Below, in pieces: positions 1 to 5,836 of a stretch of DNA of 8,480 nt. The notes under the pieces are model-generated. The model saw nothing but the letters and a program-made list of their open reading frames with translations, had not been told where the DNA came from and made no database searches. This DNA comes from Rhodoferax sp. Its GTDB lineage: Bacteria > Pseudomonadota > Gammaproteobacteria > Burkholderiales > Burkholderiaceae_C. How positions within the stretch are numbered: the stretch's first letter is position 1; every line of letters begins with the position of its first letter. The stretch lies in NCBI GenBank assembly GCA_029946045.1, contig JAQSDS010000023.1:1-8480 (forward strand), written 5' to 3'. A program made the translations under genes and the position numbers.

Positions 1-1
1 A

Positions 2-988
2 GGTGAAGTGGGTCGTGTCATCACCGGCGGTGTGATCGCTCCGCGGGCGGCGTCCATGTTCGAGCGCCAGCAGCTGCTGCAACAAAAGCAGGACTGGCTG
101 CGCACCCTGCTGTTGTCCGACCCGCGCGGCAGCGTCAACGCCGCAGTCAATCTGGTGACACCCGCCATCGCGCCGGAGGCCGACTTCGGTATGGTTGTGA
201 TCGAGGCAGACAGCTACCCGCCCATGTCGGGCTCCAACCTGATGTGCACGGTGACGGTGGTGCTGGAAACCGGCATGCTGCCCATGACCAGCCCGATCAC
301 CGAGCTGTGCGTCGACACCCCGGCCGGTCTGGTGCGGGTGCGCGCCGAATGCAAAGGCGGCAAATGCCGGCGTGTTTCGTTTCAGAACGTGCCCTCGTTT
401 GTCATGCACCAGAACCGGTCCGTAGAAGTGCCCAACATGGGAACGGTGCTGGTGGATGTGGCTTACGGCGGCATGATCTATGTCATTGTTGATGCCGCCA
501 AGCTGGGCTTCTCGCTGGACCGCAGTGAGGCCCGTGCCCTGTCCGAGGCGGGCGAGCGCATCAAACGGGCCGCCGCTGCGCAAATTCCCAGTGTGCACCC
601 GGAAAATCCTGGTATCCACACCATCGACATTGCCCAGTTTGCCGGGCCGCTGAGCGTGGTGGATGGCGTCAAGACCGCGAAAAATGCGGTGGTGGTGTCA
701 CCCGGCCGGCTCGACCGCAGCCCCTGCGGCACCGGCAGCTCGGCCCGCATGGCCCTGATGCATGCGCGCGGCGAACTGGCCGTGGGCGAGCCCTTCACCC
801 ACCTGTCGATCATGGACACCCGGTTCGACTGCCGCATTGATGCGCTGGCCCTGGTGGCCGGCCAGGCGGCCGTGCTGCCCAACATCAGTGGCCGCGCCTG
901 GCTCACGGGTCTGTCCTACTACGGTGCCGACCCCGAGGACCCGTTTCCCGAGGGCTACCGCCTCAACGACACCTGGTTTGCCAGTTGA
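2..988 (+). CDS. Proline racemase family protein, probable 4-hydroxyproline 2-epimerase (5' partial)
   Basis: The frame is open to the window edge (Gly-Glu precede the GTG at 8), and the visible N-terminus GEVGRVITGG matches the usual internal HxEGE.xRVI segment of the family. The GTG at 8 is therefore not the start, and I infer that about 15-20 residues are missing. Family enzymes interconvert the L- and D-alpha-carbon epimers of proline or hydroxyproline in the cytoplasm, using two facing acid/base residues; a related branch dehydrates trans-3-hydroxyproline. The second site is intact: DRSPCGTGSSARM, with Cys at 725-727. At the first site, where MCGH is usual, the protein has MSGSN with Ser at 227-229. 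From memory, Ser-Cys members exist and some act as hydroxyproline epimerases. The neighbouring flavo/iron-sulfur dehydrogenase genes support a hydroxyproline pathway. The exact substrate is not decided by the sequence. Confidence 0.88.
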   Translation, partial: GEVGRVITGGVIAPRAASMFERQQLLQQKQDWLRTLLLSDPRGSVNAAVNLVTPAIAPEADFGMVVIEADSYPPMSGSNLMCTVTVVLETGMLPMTSPITELCVDTPAGLVRVRAECKGGKCRRVSFQNVPSFVMHQNRSVEVPNMGTVLVDVAYGGMIYVIVDAAKLGFSLDRSEARALSEAGERIKRAAAAQIPSVHPENPGIHTIDIAQFAGPLSVVDGVKTAKNAVVVSPGRLDRSPCGTGSSARMALMHARGELAVGEPFTHLSIMDTRFDCRIDALALVAGQAAVLPNISGRAWLTGLSYYGADPEDPFPEGYRLNDTWFAS

Positions 989-1083
989 CCCATGGCATAC
1001 AGCAACTTGCTTTGCCGGTCCCGGCTTGACTTCCCCACCATGAACCGTTGCGATCGTTTCACAAATAACCGTCATTGCGAGCT

Positions 1084-1100
1084 TGTAGGAGCGGCGCCCT
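1084..1100 (+). repeat. Partial REP-like head, direct repeat of the next element
   Basis: This 17-nt stretch, tgtaggagcggcgccct, matches 1100-1116 at all but one base (a1087 versus g1103), giving a 16-nt period. It contains the GGAG-type head and the 5' stem arm but lacks the 3' arm. It therefore looks like a truncated or partially duplicated REP unit placed directly before the complete one. Confidence 0.6.
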
Positions 1101-1125
1101 GTGGGAGCGGCGCCCTCGCCGCGAA
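1100..1125 (+). repeat. REP-like palindromic element, forward copy
   Basis: The 26-nt unit starts with tgtgggag and ends with gcgaa. It contains a perfect 6-bp hairpin: arms gcggcg (1107-1112) and cgccgc (1117-1122) around the loop ccct. A GGAG-type tetranucleotide just 5' of a GC-rich hairpin is the hallmark of REP sequences mobilised by RAYT transposases. It lies between the epimerase gene and the dehydrogenase genes, where it could act as an mRNA-stabilising or attenuating hairpin. The transcriptional role is inference. Confidence 0.72.
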
Positions 1126-1141
1126 TGCCCCCCGAACAGCC

Positions 1142-1167
1142 TTCGGCCCGAGGGCGGGCCTCCCACA
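1142..1167 (-). repeat. REP-like palindromic element, inverted copy
   Basis: The reverse complement begins tgtgggag and ends ccgaa, matching the forward copy at 20 of 26 positions. Its hairpin has arms ggcccg (1145-1150) and cgggcc (1155-1160) around aggg. The six differences from the forward copy fall as three base-pair swaps that keep pairing intact. With the copy at 1100-1125 it forms a head-out inverted pair about 68 bp long, as in a REPIN or BIME. Confidence 0.72.
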
Positions 1168-1197
1168 GAGGCCGGGCATCCCAACAAAGGCCAGGCC

Positions 1198-2298
1198 ATG
1201 AGTGCTGATGTCATCATCATCGGTGCCGGCATCATCGGTGCAGCCTGCGCCCACGAACTGGCACAGCAAGGTCTGAAGGTGCTGGTGCTCGATGCGCGCC
1301 TGGGTGGCGCCACCAATGCCGGCATGGGACATCTGGTGCTGATGGACGACAACCCGGCCGAACTGACGCTCAGCCTGGCATCGCTGGACCTGTGGCGCGA
1401 ATGGGCGCCGCGCATGGGCGCCGATGCTGGTTTTAACCACTGCGGCACACTCTGGATTGCTGCCGACGACGAAGAAATGCACGCCGCCGAGGAAAAGCTG
1501 GCGCGGCTTCAGGCGCACGGCGTGCCATGCCAGTTGTTCGATGCCCGAGCACTGGCAGCCTCTGAGCCGGCACTGCGACCCGGCCTGGCTGGCGCGCTCA
1601 AGGTCAGCAACGACAGCATGGTCTATGCCCCGAATGCGGCGCGCTGGTTGCTCACCCAGGCGCCCAACATGATCACCGTGGAGGCACAGAGCGTGAGCGC
1701 CATCGAAGGCACCTGCGTGCGTCTGGCCGATGGCAGCCAGCGCAGTGCCGGGGCCGTGCTGCTGGCGGCCGGCATCCAGTCAACCCAGTTTTGTCCGGAG
1801 CTGCCGATTCGGCCCAAGAAGGGGCATATCGCCATCACCGACCGCTACCCCGGCACCATCAATCACCAACTGGTGGAGCTGGGCTATATCAAGAGCTCGC
1901 ACCACAGCACCGGGCCCTCGGTGGCGTTCAACCTCCAGCCGCGTCCGACCGGGCAGCTGATGATCGGCTCGTCGCGCCAGTTCGACACCACCAACCCTGC
2001 CATCGAACCCGACATGCTGGCGCGCATGCTGCGCCGCGCCGTGGACTACCTGCCGGGCCTGAGCGACCTCAACGTGATTCGCAGCTGGACCGGTTTTCGC
2101 GCCGCCACGCCCGACAGCCTGCCGCTGATTGGCCGCCACCCCGAGCGCAACGGTCTGTGGCTGGCAGCCGGACACGAAGGCCTGGGCGTCACCACCGCGC
2201 CCGGTACCGCGCGCCTGCTGGTGGCCCAGATGACCGGCAGCACCCCGCCCTTTGACCCGGCACCCTACCTGCCCAGCCGCTTCCAGGAACCTGCATGA
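1198..2298 (+). CDS. FAD-dependent oxidoreductase (DAO family), probable D-hydroxyproline dehydrogenase beta-type subunit
   Basis: The 366-aa protein starts at ATG 1198, with AAAGG at 1186-1190 seven bases upstream. Residues 5-14 hold the FAD-binding Rossmann motif VIIIGAGIIG, and the C-terminus has the DAO-family block TGFRAATPDSLPLIG followed by LWLAAGHEGLGV. No signal peptide is seen, so it is likely cytoplasmic. Family members oxidise secondary or primary amines of D-amino or imino acids. The next two genes encode a small [2Fe-2S] protein and a second flavoprotein. This three-part layout is known for D-hydroxyproline dehydrogenase of Pseudomonas aeruginosa (lhp genes), opine oxidases and HCN synthase (HcnC-like). 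An in-frame extension to TTG 1075 is rejected because it would translate the REP elements. The adjacent epimerase-family gene favours an imino acid substrate such as D-hydroxyproline; the family call is firmer than the substrate. Confidence 0.88.
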   Translation: MSADVIIIGAGIIGAACAHELAQQGLKVLVLDARLGGATNAGMGHLVLMDDNPAELTLSLASLDLWREWAPRMGADAGFNHCGTLWIAADDEEMHAAEEKLARLQAHGVPCQLFDARALAASEPALRPGLAGALKVSNDSMVYAPNAARWLLTQAPNMITVEAQSVSAIEGTCVRLADGSQRSAGAVLLAAGIQSTQFCPELPIRPKKGHIAITDRYPGTINHQLVELGYIKSSHHSTGPSVAFNLQPRPTGQLMIGSSRQFDTTNPAIEPDMLARMLRRAVDYLPGLSDLNVIRSWTGFRAATPDSLPLIGRHPERNGLWLAAGHEGLGVTTAPGTARLLVAQMTGSTPPFDPAPYLPSRFQEPA

Positions 2299-2564
2299 CC
2301 GCTGCCACCCACGTTGAATTGATACTTGATGGCCAGGCACTGCGGGTGCTGGCCGGCACCAGTCTGGCCGCCGCGCTGGCCCTGCGCCGCCCCGGCTGCG
2401 CGCGCACCTCGGTCAGCGGCGAGGCGCGCGCCCCGCTCTGCGGCATGGGCATTTGCCAGGAATGCCGGCTGCTGGTGGACGGCCGGCGACGCCTGGCCTG
2501 CCAGACGCTGTGCCAGGACGGCATGGTGGTCGAGACCGGTACCCGTCAGGGAAGCACGCCATGA
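2295..2564 (+). CDS. (2Fe-2S)-binding protein, probable small gamma-type subunit of the dehydrogenase
   Basis: The 89-aa protein starts with an ATGA overlap on the previous gene (4 nt shared), which implies translational coupling. Cys49, Cys54 and Cys57 (C-x4-C-x2-C in CGMGICQEC) plus Cys69 in ACQT form a plant-type ferredoxin-like [2Fe-2S] ligand set. The N-terminal part (VELILDGQALRVLAGTSLAAAL) fits the beta-grasp start of such domains. The length matches the short HcnA/OoxA-like electron-transfer subunits. It probably bridges electrons between the two flavoprotein subunits. It has no signal peptide. Confidence 0.9.
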   Translation: MTAATHVELILDGQALRVLAGTSLAAALALRRPGCARTSVSGEARAPLCGMGICQECRLLVDGRRRLACQTLCQDGMVVETGTRQGSTP

Positions 2565-3856
2565 ATGCAAACGCCAAGCTCTCCAGCACGGACCTGTTGA
2601 TCGTCGGCGCCGGCCCGGCCGGGCTGGCGGCCGCATTGGCTGCCGCCCCCAGCGGCGCCCACATCACCCTGCTCGACGACAACATCGCCCCGGGCGGTCA
2701 GATCTGGCGCGACGGCCCCAACGCTTCATTGCCCGCCCAGGCGGTGCGCCTGCGCGAAGCCGTGGCCCGCTGCGCCAATGTGCAAGTGCTTTGTGGCACC
2801 CGCGTGATCTCTGCCATGGGCACCCAGGCCTTGCTGCTGGAAGATGCCGAACGCGGCTGGACCCAACACTTTGACACCCTGATTCTGTGCACCGGTGGCC
2901 GCGAACTGCTGCTCCCGTTCCCGGGCTGGACGCTGCCGGGGGTCACCGGTGCCGGTGGCCTGCAGGCGCTGATCAAGGCCGGCCTGCCGGTGCGGGGCGA
3001 ACGCATTGTGATTGCCGGCAGCGGGCCTTTGTTACTGGCAGCAGCCGCGACGGCGCGCAAGGCCGGTGCCCGGGTCATGCGGGTCGCAGAACAAGCCAGC
3101 CTGGGCAGCGTGGCCGCTTTTGCCGCACAGCTGGCGCGCTGGCCGTCCAAGGCACTGCAAGCGTTCACGCTGGCCAGCCCCAGTTACCGTGCAGGCACCC
3201 AGCTGGTGGCAGCCCTTGGCGGGCAACAGGTCGAGTCAGTCCAACTGCGCCAGGCCGGCCGCACCAGCAGCATCGCCTGCGAGCGCGTGGCCAGCGGCTT
3301 CGGGCTGGTGCCCAACACCCAGCTGGGTCAGTTGCTGGGCTGCGCCCTGGCCACCGCCCACAACGGCACCCAGGCGCTGGAAGTAGATGCGCTGCAGGCC
3401 ACCACGGTGCCCGGTGTCTACGCGGCTGGCGAATGCACCGGTTTTGGTGGCGCCGAGCGCGCGCTGGCTCAAGGGCGAATTGCCGGATTGGCCGCCGTCA
3501 ACGAGACCCGGGCAGCACAAGCCATCTGGCCGGAACGCGCCCACTGGGACGCTTTTGCCGCGCAACTCAACCGCCACTTTGCGCTCGACCCGGCACTGCG
3601 CAATATGCCGCAGGCCGACACCCTGGTCTGTCGTTGCGAGGATGTCACGCACGCCAGCTTGACCCAGTGCAGTGGCTGGACAGACGCCAAACTGCAGAGC
3701 CGCTGTGGCATGGGCGCCTGCCAAGGCCGGGTCTGTGGTGCTGCAGCCCAGTTTTTGTATGGCTGGACCCCGCCGTTACCCCGGCCACCGCTGTCGCCGG
3801 TACGCATTTCAACGCTGCTTGGTCACCCGCCCGAGGCAGCCAAGGACCACCCATAA
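2561..3856 (+). CDS. FAD/NAD(P)-type oxidoreductase with C-terminal BFD-like [2Fe-2S] domain, probable alpha-type subunit
   Basis: The 431-aa protein starts at ATG 2561, again an ATGA overlap with the preceding stop, with AGGGA at 2548-2552 eight bases upstream. A longer in-frame extension to 2453 lies inside the [2Fe-2S] gene and is not credible. Residues 14-21 are the FAD motif IVGAGPAG. Residues 149-155 (IVIAGSG) begin a second dinucleotide-binding fold. GVYAAGECTGFGGAERALAQG (from residue 285) is the C-terminal flavin-contact block. The tail holds Cys357-x-Cys359 and Cys382-x4-Cys387 (CRCEDVT and CGMGACQG), typical of the BFD-like [2Fe-2S] domain of HcnB, OoxA and D-hydroxyproline dehydrogenase alpha subunits. 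It should form a complex with the two upstream products and pass electrons to an unidentified acceptor, perhaps the respiratory chain. That acceptor is inference. Confidence 0.88.
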   Translation: MNANAKLSSTDLLIVGAGPAGLAAALAAAPSGAHITLLDDNIAPGGQIWRDGPNASLPAQAVRLREAVARCANVQVLCGTRVISAMGTQALLLEDAERGWTQHFDTLILCTGGRELLLPFPGWTLPGVTGAGGLQALIKAGLPVRGERIVIAGSGPLLLAAAATARKAGARVMRVAEQASLGSVAAFAAQLARWPSKALQAFTLASPSYRAGTQLVAALGGQQVESVQLRQAGRTSSIACERVASGFGLVPNTQLGQLLGCALATAHNGTQALEVDALQATTVPGVYAAGECTGFGGAERALAQGRIAGLAAVNETRAAQAIWPERAHWDAFAAQLNRHFALDPALRNMPQADTLVCRCEDVTHASLTQCSGWTDAKLQSRCGMGACQGRVCGAAAQFLYGWTPPLPRPPLSPVRISTLLGHPPEAAKDHP

Positions 3857-3893
3857 TCGCAGCTCCTTGAGCTCAGCCAACCCTCCACGCACC

Positions 3894-4562
3894 ATGCCCA
3901 TCAGCAATCCACGGAAACCGCCCGCGCCCAAGCGCCGCGTAGCAGATCTGGCCTACGACCGGATCGAGGCCATGATTTCCAAACTGGTCATCGCGCCTGG
4001 ATCGCTCATCGTCGAAGCAGAATTGGCTGGCATGACCCAGCTTGGGCGCACCCCTGTGCGCGAGGCGCTCATGCGCATGGTGTCGAGTGGTCTGATCGAG
4101 CAACAGCCGCGCCGCGGTCTGCGGGTCTCCAACATCGATGTGGTCGACCACCTTGACCTGATTGAAACGCGCCGTGGGCTCGAGACCTTGATTGCCACCT
4201 GCTCTGCCAGACGCGCCACTTCAGCGCAGCGAAAAGCCCTCGTTGCGTGTGCCGAAAAAATGATCGTCGCCAGCGAACGCGGCCATCTGGACGACTACAT
4301 GACGGCGGACCAGGAACTGGACAACGTCAACCACGAAGCCTGTTGCAATTTTTCGGCAGTCAAGGCGGTGGTGCCGCTGGTGATTCAGTGCCGGCGCTTC
4401 TGGTACCGTTACCAGGCCACGGGCGAGATCAGCGAGGGCGCCCGTTTTCACATGGTGCTGGCCGAGGCTATTGCCTCTGGCAACGAAGCGCAGGCCGCCG
4501 CCGCTGCCAGCCAGCTGATGGATTACCTGGTGCAATTTACCCGGCGCGTCATCAACGCCTAA
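3894..4562 (+). CDS. GntR family transcriptional regulator (FCD/FadR subfamily)
   Basis: The 222-aa protein starts at ATG 3894; the open frame before it overlaps the previous gene and lacks family similarity. Residues 15-78 are the GntR winged helix-turn-helix, including the signature GRTPVREALMRMVSSGLIEQQPRRGLRV. The rest fits an all-helical FCD ligand domain, with Asp143-x3-His147 and His186 as metal or ligand contacts; the last His usual in many FCD proteins appears to be Leu or Tyr (208-211). The gene lies 37 bp after the alpha-type subunit on the same strand, so it is a good candidate for regulating the cluster in response to a small organic acid or imino acid. No strong Shine-Dalgarno site is visible. 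The effector is unknown. Confidence 0.92.
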   Translation: MPISNPRKPPAPKRRVADLAYDRIEAMISKLVIAPGSLIVEAELAGMTQLGRTPVREALMRMVSSGLIEQQPRRGLRVSNIDVVDHLDLIETRRGLETLIATCSARRATSAQRKALVACAEKMIVASERGHLDDYMTADQELDNVNHEACCNFSAVKAVVPLVIQCRRFWYRYQATGEISEGARFHMVLAEAIASGNEAQAAAAASQLMDYLVQFTRRVINA

Positions 4563-5080
4563 AGCAGCCGCGACGCGCTCACCACCATGCCGTCGGCGTC
4601 GGCGTAAAGCCACTCGCCCGGTTTGACCCAGACACCCTGGATTTGCACCGGCAAGTCTTTCCAGCCCTGATTCTTCTTTTCAGTGGGCATGGGCATGCTG
4701 GCCAGTGCCCGAATGCCTACATCCAGCACCGCGAGCTCGGCCACATCACGCACGCAGCCGTCGATCACCACACCGGCCCAGCCGTTTTTGGCGGCGGCTG
4801 CACCCAGATTGCCACCCAGCAGCGCGCGACGCAAGGAGCCAGCGCCATCGACCACCAGCACCTTGCCGACCCGGCCTTCGGGCGTCTCGTCATAACCGCA
4901 GGAATCCACCGCCGCTTTGACCAGCGTGTTGTCTTCGAAGCACTTGACAGTGACCACCGGACCGCAAAAAACACGGCGCGCACCGAAGTCCTTGAACACC
5001 GGCGGCAACACCCTGAACACCTCAGGAGCCTCATTTTTGTAGGTATCACACAGATCACAAGTGGCAAAAGAGGGCGTCAT
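4559..5080 (-). CDS. rraA: RraA-like / HMG aldolase family protein
   Basis: The 173-aa protein belongs to the RraA fold family, which includes the RNase E inhibitor RraA and class II 4-hydroxy-4-methyl-2-oxoglutarate aldolases. Visible family blocks are FATCDLCD at the start, VKCFEDN (45-51), VLVVDGAGSLRRALLGGNLG (74-93) and VIDGCVRDVAEL (105-116). Arg111-Asp112 is the Arg-Asp pair used for substrate and Mg binding in the aldolases; E. coli RraA, as I recall it, has Gln at the Asp position. I chose the start at 5080 because AGGA lies eight bases upstream and family members usually begin just before FATCDLCD. In-frame ATGs at 5104 and 5089 have no better ribosome site. The gene converges on the GntR gene with overlapping stops. 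Whether it is an aldolase or an RNA-decay regulator is open; databases usually name it RraA. Confidence 0.9.
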   Translation of the reverse strand: MTPSFATCDLCDTYKNEAPEVFRVLPPVFKDFGARRVFCGPVVTVKCFEDNTLVKAAVDSCGYDETPEGRVGKVLVVDGAGSLRRALLGGNLGAAAAKNGWAGVVIDGCVRDVAELAVLDVGIRALASMPMPTEKKNQGWKDLPVQIQGVWVKPGEWLYADADGMVVSASRLL

Positions 5081-5088
5081 AAAAATCA

Positions 5089-5092
5089 TCCT
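5089..5092 (-). promoter_or_regulatory. Shine-Dalgarno site deciding the rraA-like start
   Basis: AGGA on the minus strand lies eight bases before the ATG at 5080. The ATG at 5104 has no purine-rich site at a workable distance. This favours the shorter protein. Confidence 0.5.
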
Positions 5093-5104
5093 GGGCTGGT
5101 TCAT

Positions 5105-5271
5105 CGGGTCTGAAAATTGTAAATCGGTAAAAAACGCAACATTAATAACTTTTTCCCAGCAGAATTAGCGTCTTCCCCCTATGAAAGCCTTGATTTCTCC
5201 AGTAGGATTCCACCCCAACCAGCCGATCTTTCTTTTGCTGGTAACAGATCAACTACGAAAAGGACCTTCTC
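5105..5271. promoter_or_regulatory. Divergent intergenic region between the rraA-like and SWIB genes
   Basis: This AT-richer stretch must hold promoters for both flanking genes. On the minus strand, TACAAT (5121-5116) is a fair -10 hexamer, giving transcription near 5109 and a leader of about 29 nt to the ATG at 5080. Its -35 is poor. On the plus strand, TTGTAA (5117-5122) and ATTAAT (5141-5146), 18 bp apart, form a weak promoter candidate for the SWIB gene. AAGGA (5260-5264) is a good ribosome site seven bases before the SWIB ATG. The promoters are guesses; the ribosome site is solid. Confidence 0.35.
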
Positions 5272-5748
5272 ATGGCAACTGCAAAGAAAGCACCGGCTAA
5301 AAAAACTGCTCCCGTGACCAAAGCCGCTCCTGCTAAAAAAGCCGCCCCAGCCAAGGCTGCGGCACCTGCCAAAAAAGTAGCAGCCAAAGCAGCAGCGCCT
5401 GCCAAAAAAGCAGCAGCGCCGGCAAAGAAGGCCGCCGCGCCAGCCAAAAAGGCTGCTCCGGCCAAGAAGGTCGTTGCCAAGAAAGCTCCCGCCGCCAAGC
5501 GCACCGTCAATGCTGCCTTCATGAAAGCCCTGACCCCCAGCGCCGCACTGTCCGCCATCGTCGGTGGCAAGCCCCTGCCGCGCACCGAGGTGGTCAAGCA
5601 GATGTGGGTTTACATCAAAAAGAACAAACTGCAAGACGCCATCAACAAACGCATGATCAACGCTGACGCCAAGCTCAAGGAAGTGTTTGGCAAGGCGCAA
5701 GTCACCATGTTCGAAATGGCTGGCCTGATTGGCAAGCACCTGAAGTAA
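5272..5748 (+). CDS. SWIB/MDM2 domain protein with histone H1-like Lys/Ala/Pro tail
   Basis: The 158-aa protein begins at ATG 5272 behind AAGGA. Residues 2-77 are a low-complexity basic tail of APAK-type units: Pro at 8, 20, 26, 32, 43, 50, 57 and 63, with the spacing settling at 7 residues as AAAPAKK. It resembles the C-terminal tail of histone H1 and bacterial H1-like proteins. Residues about 83-158 form a SWIB domain (FMKALTPSAALSAIVG, PLPRTEVVKQMWVYIKKNKL, INADAKLKEVFG, MFEMAGLIGKHL). The tail likely binds DNA non-specifically in the nucleoid; the role of the bacterial SWIB domain is not established. Its own terminator and likely own promoter suggest a single-gene transcript. Compositional bias explains the long shadow frames on the opposite strand. 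Confidence 0.93.
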   Translation: MATAKKAPAKKTAPVTKAAPAKKAAPAKAAAPAKKVAAKAAAPAKKAAAPAKKAAAPAKKAAPAKKVVAKKAPAAKRTVNAAFMKALTPSAALSAIVGGKPLPRTEVVKQMWVYIKKNKLQDAINKRMINADAKLKEVFGKAQVTMFEMAGLIGKHLK

Positions 5749-5769
5749 TTCAGCCAAAAACCTGGTTTC

Positions 5770-5799
5770 AAAGGCCGGCTCAAGTCGGCCTTTTGTTTG
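5770..5799 (+). terminator. Rho-independent terminator of the SWIB gene
   Basis: The arms aaaggccg (5770-5777) and cggccttt (5786-5793) pair perfectly. The stem extends inward through a G-T wobble and a C-G pair to a tcaa loop. A T-rich tract, ttttgttt, follows. It lies 22 bases after the SWIB stop codon. Confidence 0.88.
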
Positions 5800-5836
5800 T
5801 GGCATCATTCCACCCAACAACAACCATTGTTTGCCA

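Noticed and set aside
1026..1054. Promoter with TTGACT (1026-1031) and TGCGAT (1049-1054) ahead of the dehydrogenase genes
   Set aside because: The -35 is good and the spacing is 17 bp, but the -10 matches only 3 of 6 positions. It is not strong enough to list as a feature.
478..1075. Minus-strand frames within the epimerase gene
   Set aside because: They are shadow frames of a well-supported + strand gene in GC-rich DNA, with no motif of their own.
1075..1197. N-terminal extension of the DAO-family gene from TTG 1075
   Set aside because: It would translate the REP hairpins. The Rossmann motif begins right after ATG 1198, which has its own AAAGG site.
3861..3873. Palindrome AGCTC-CTT-GAGCT before the GntR gene as an operator
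   Set aside because: It is a 5-bp arm palindrome without the usual GntR GT-N-AC core and is not repeated elsewhere in the window; it could be chance.
5181..5300. Small + strand frame beginning ATG at 5181 that runs into the SWIB gene
   Set aside because: No ribosome site and no recognisable protein; it overlaps the SWIB start out of frame.
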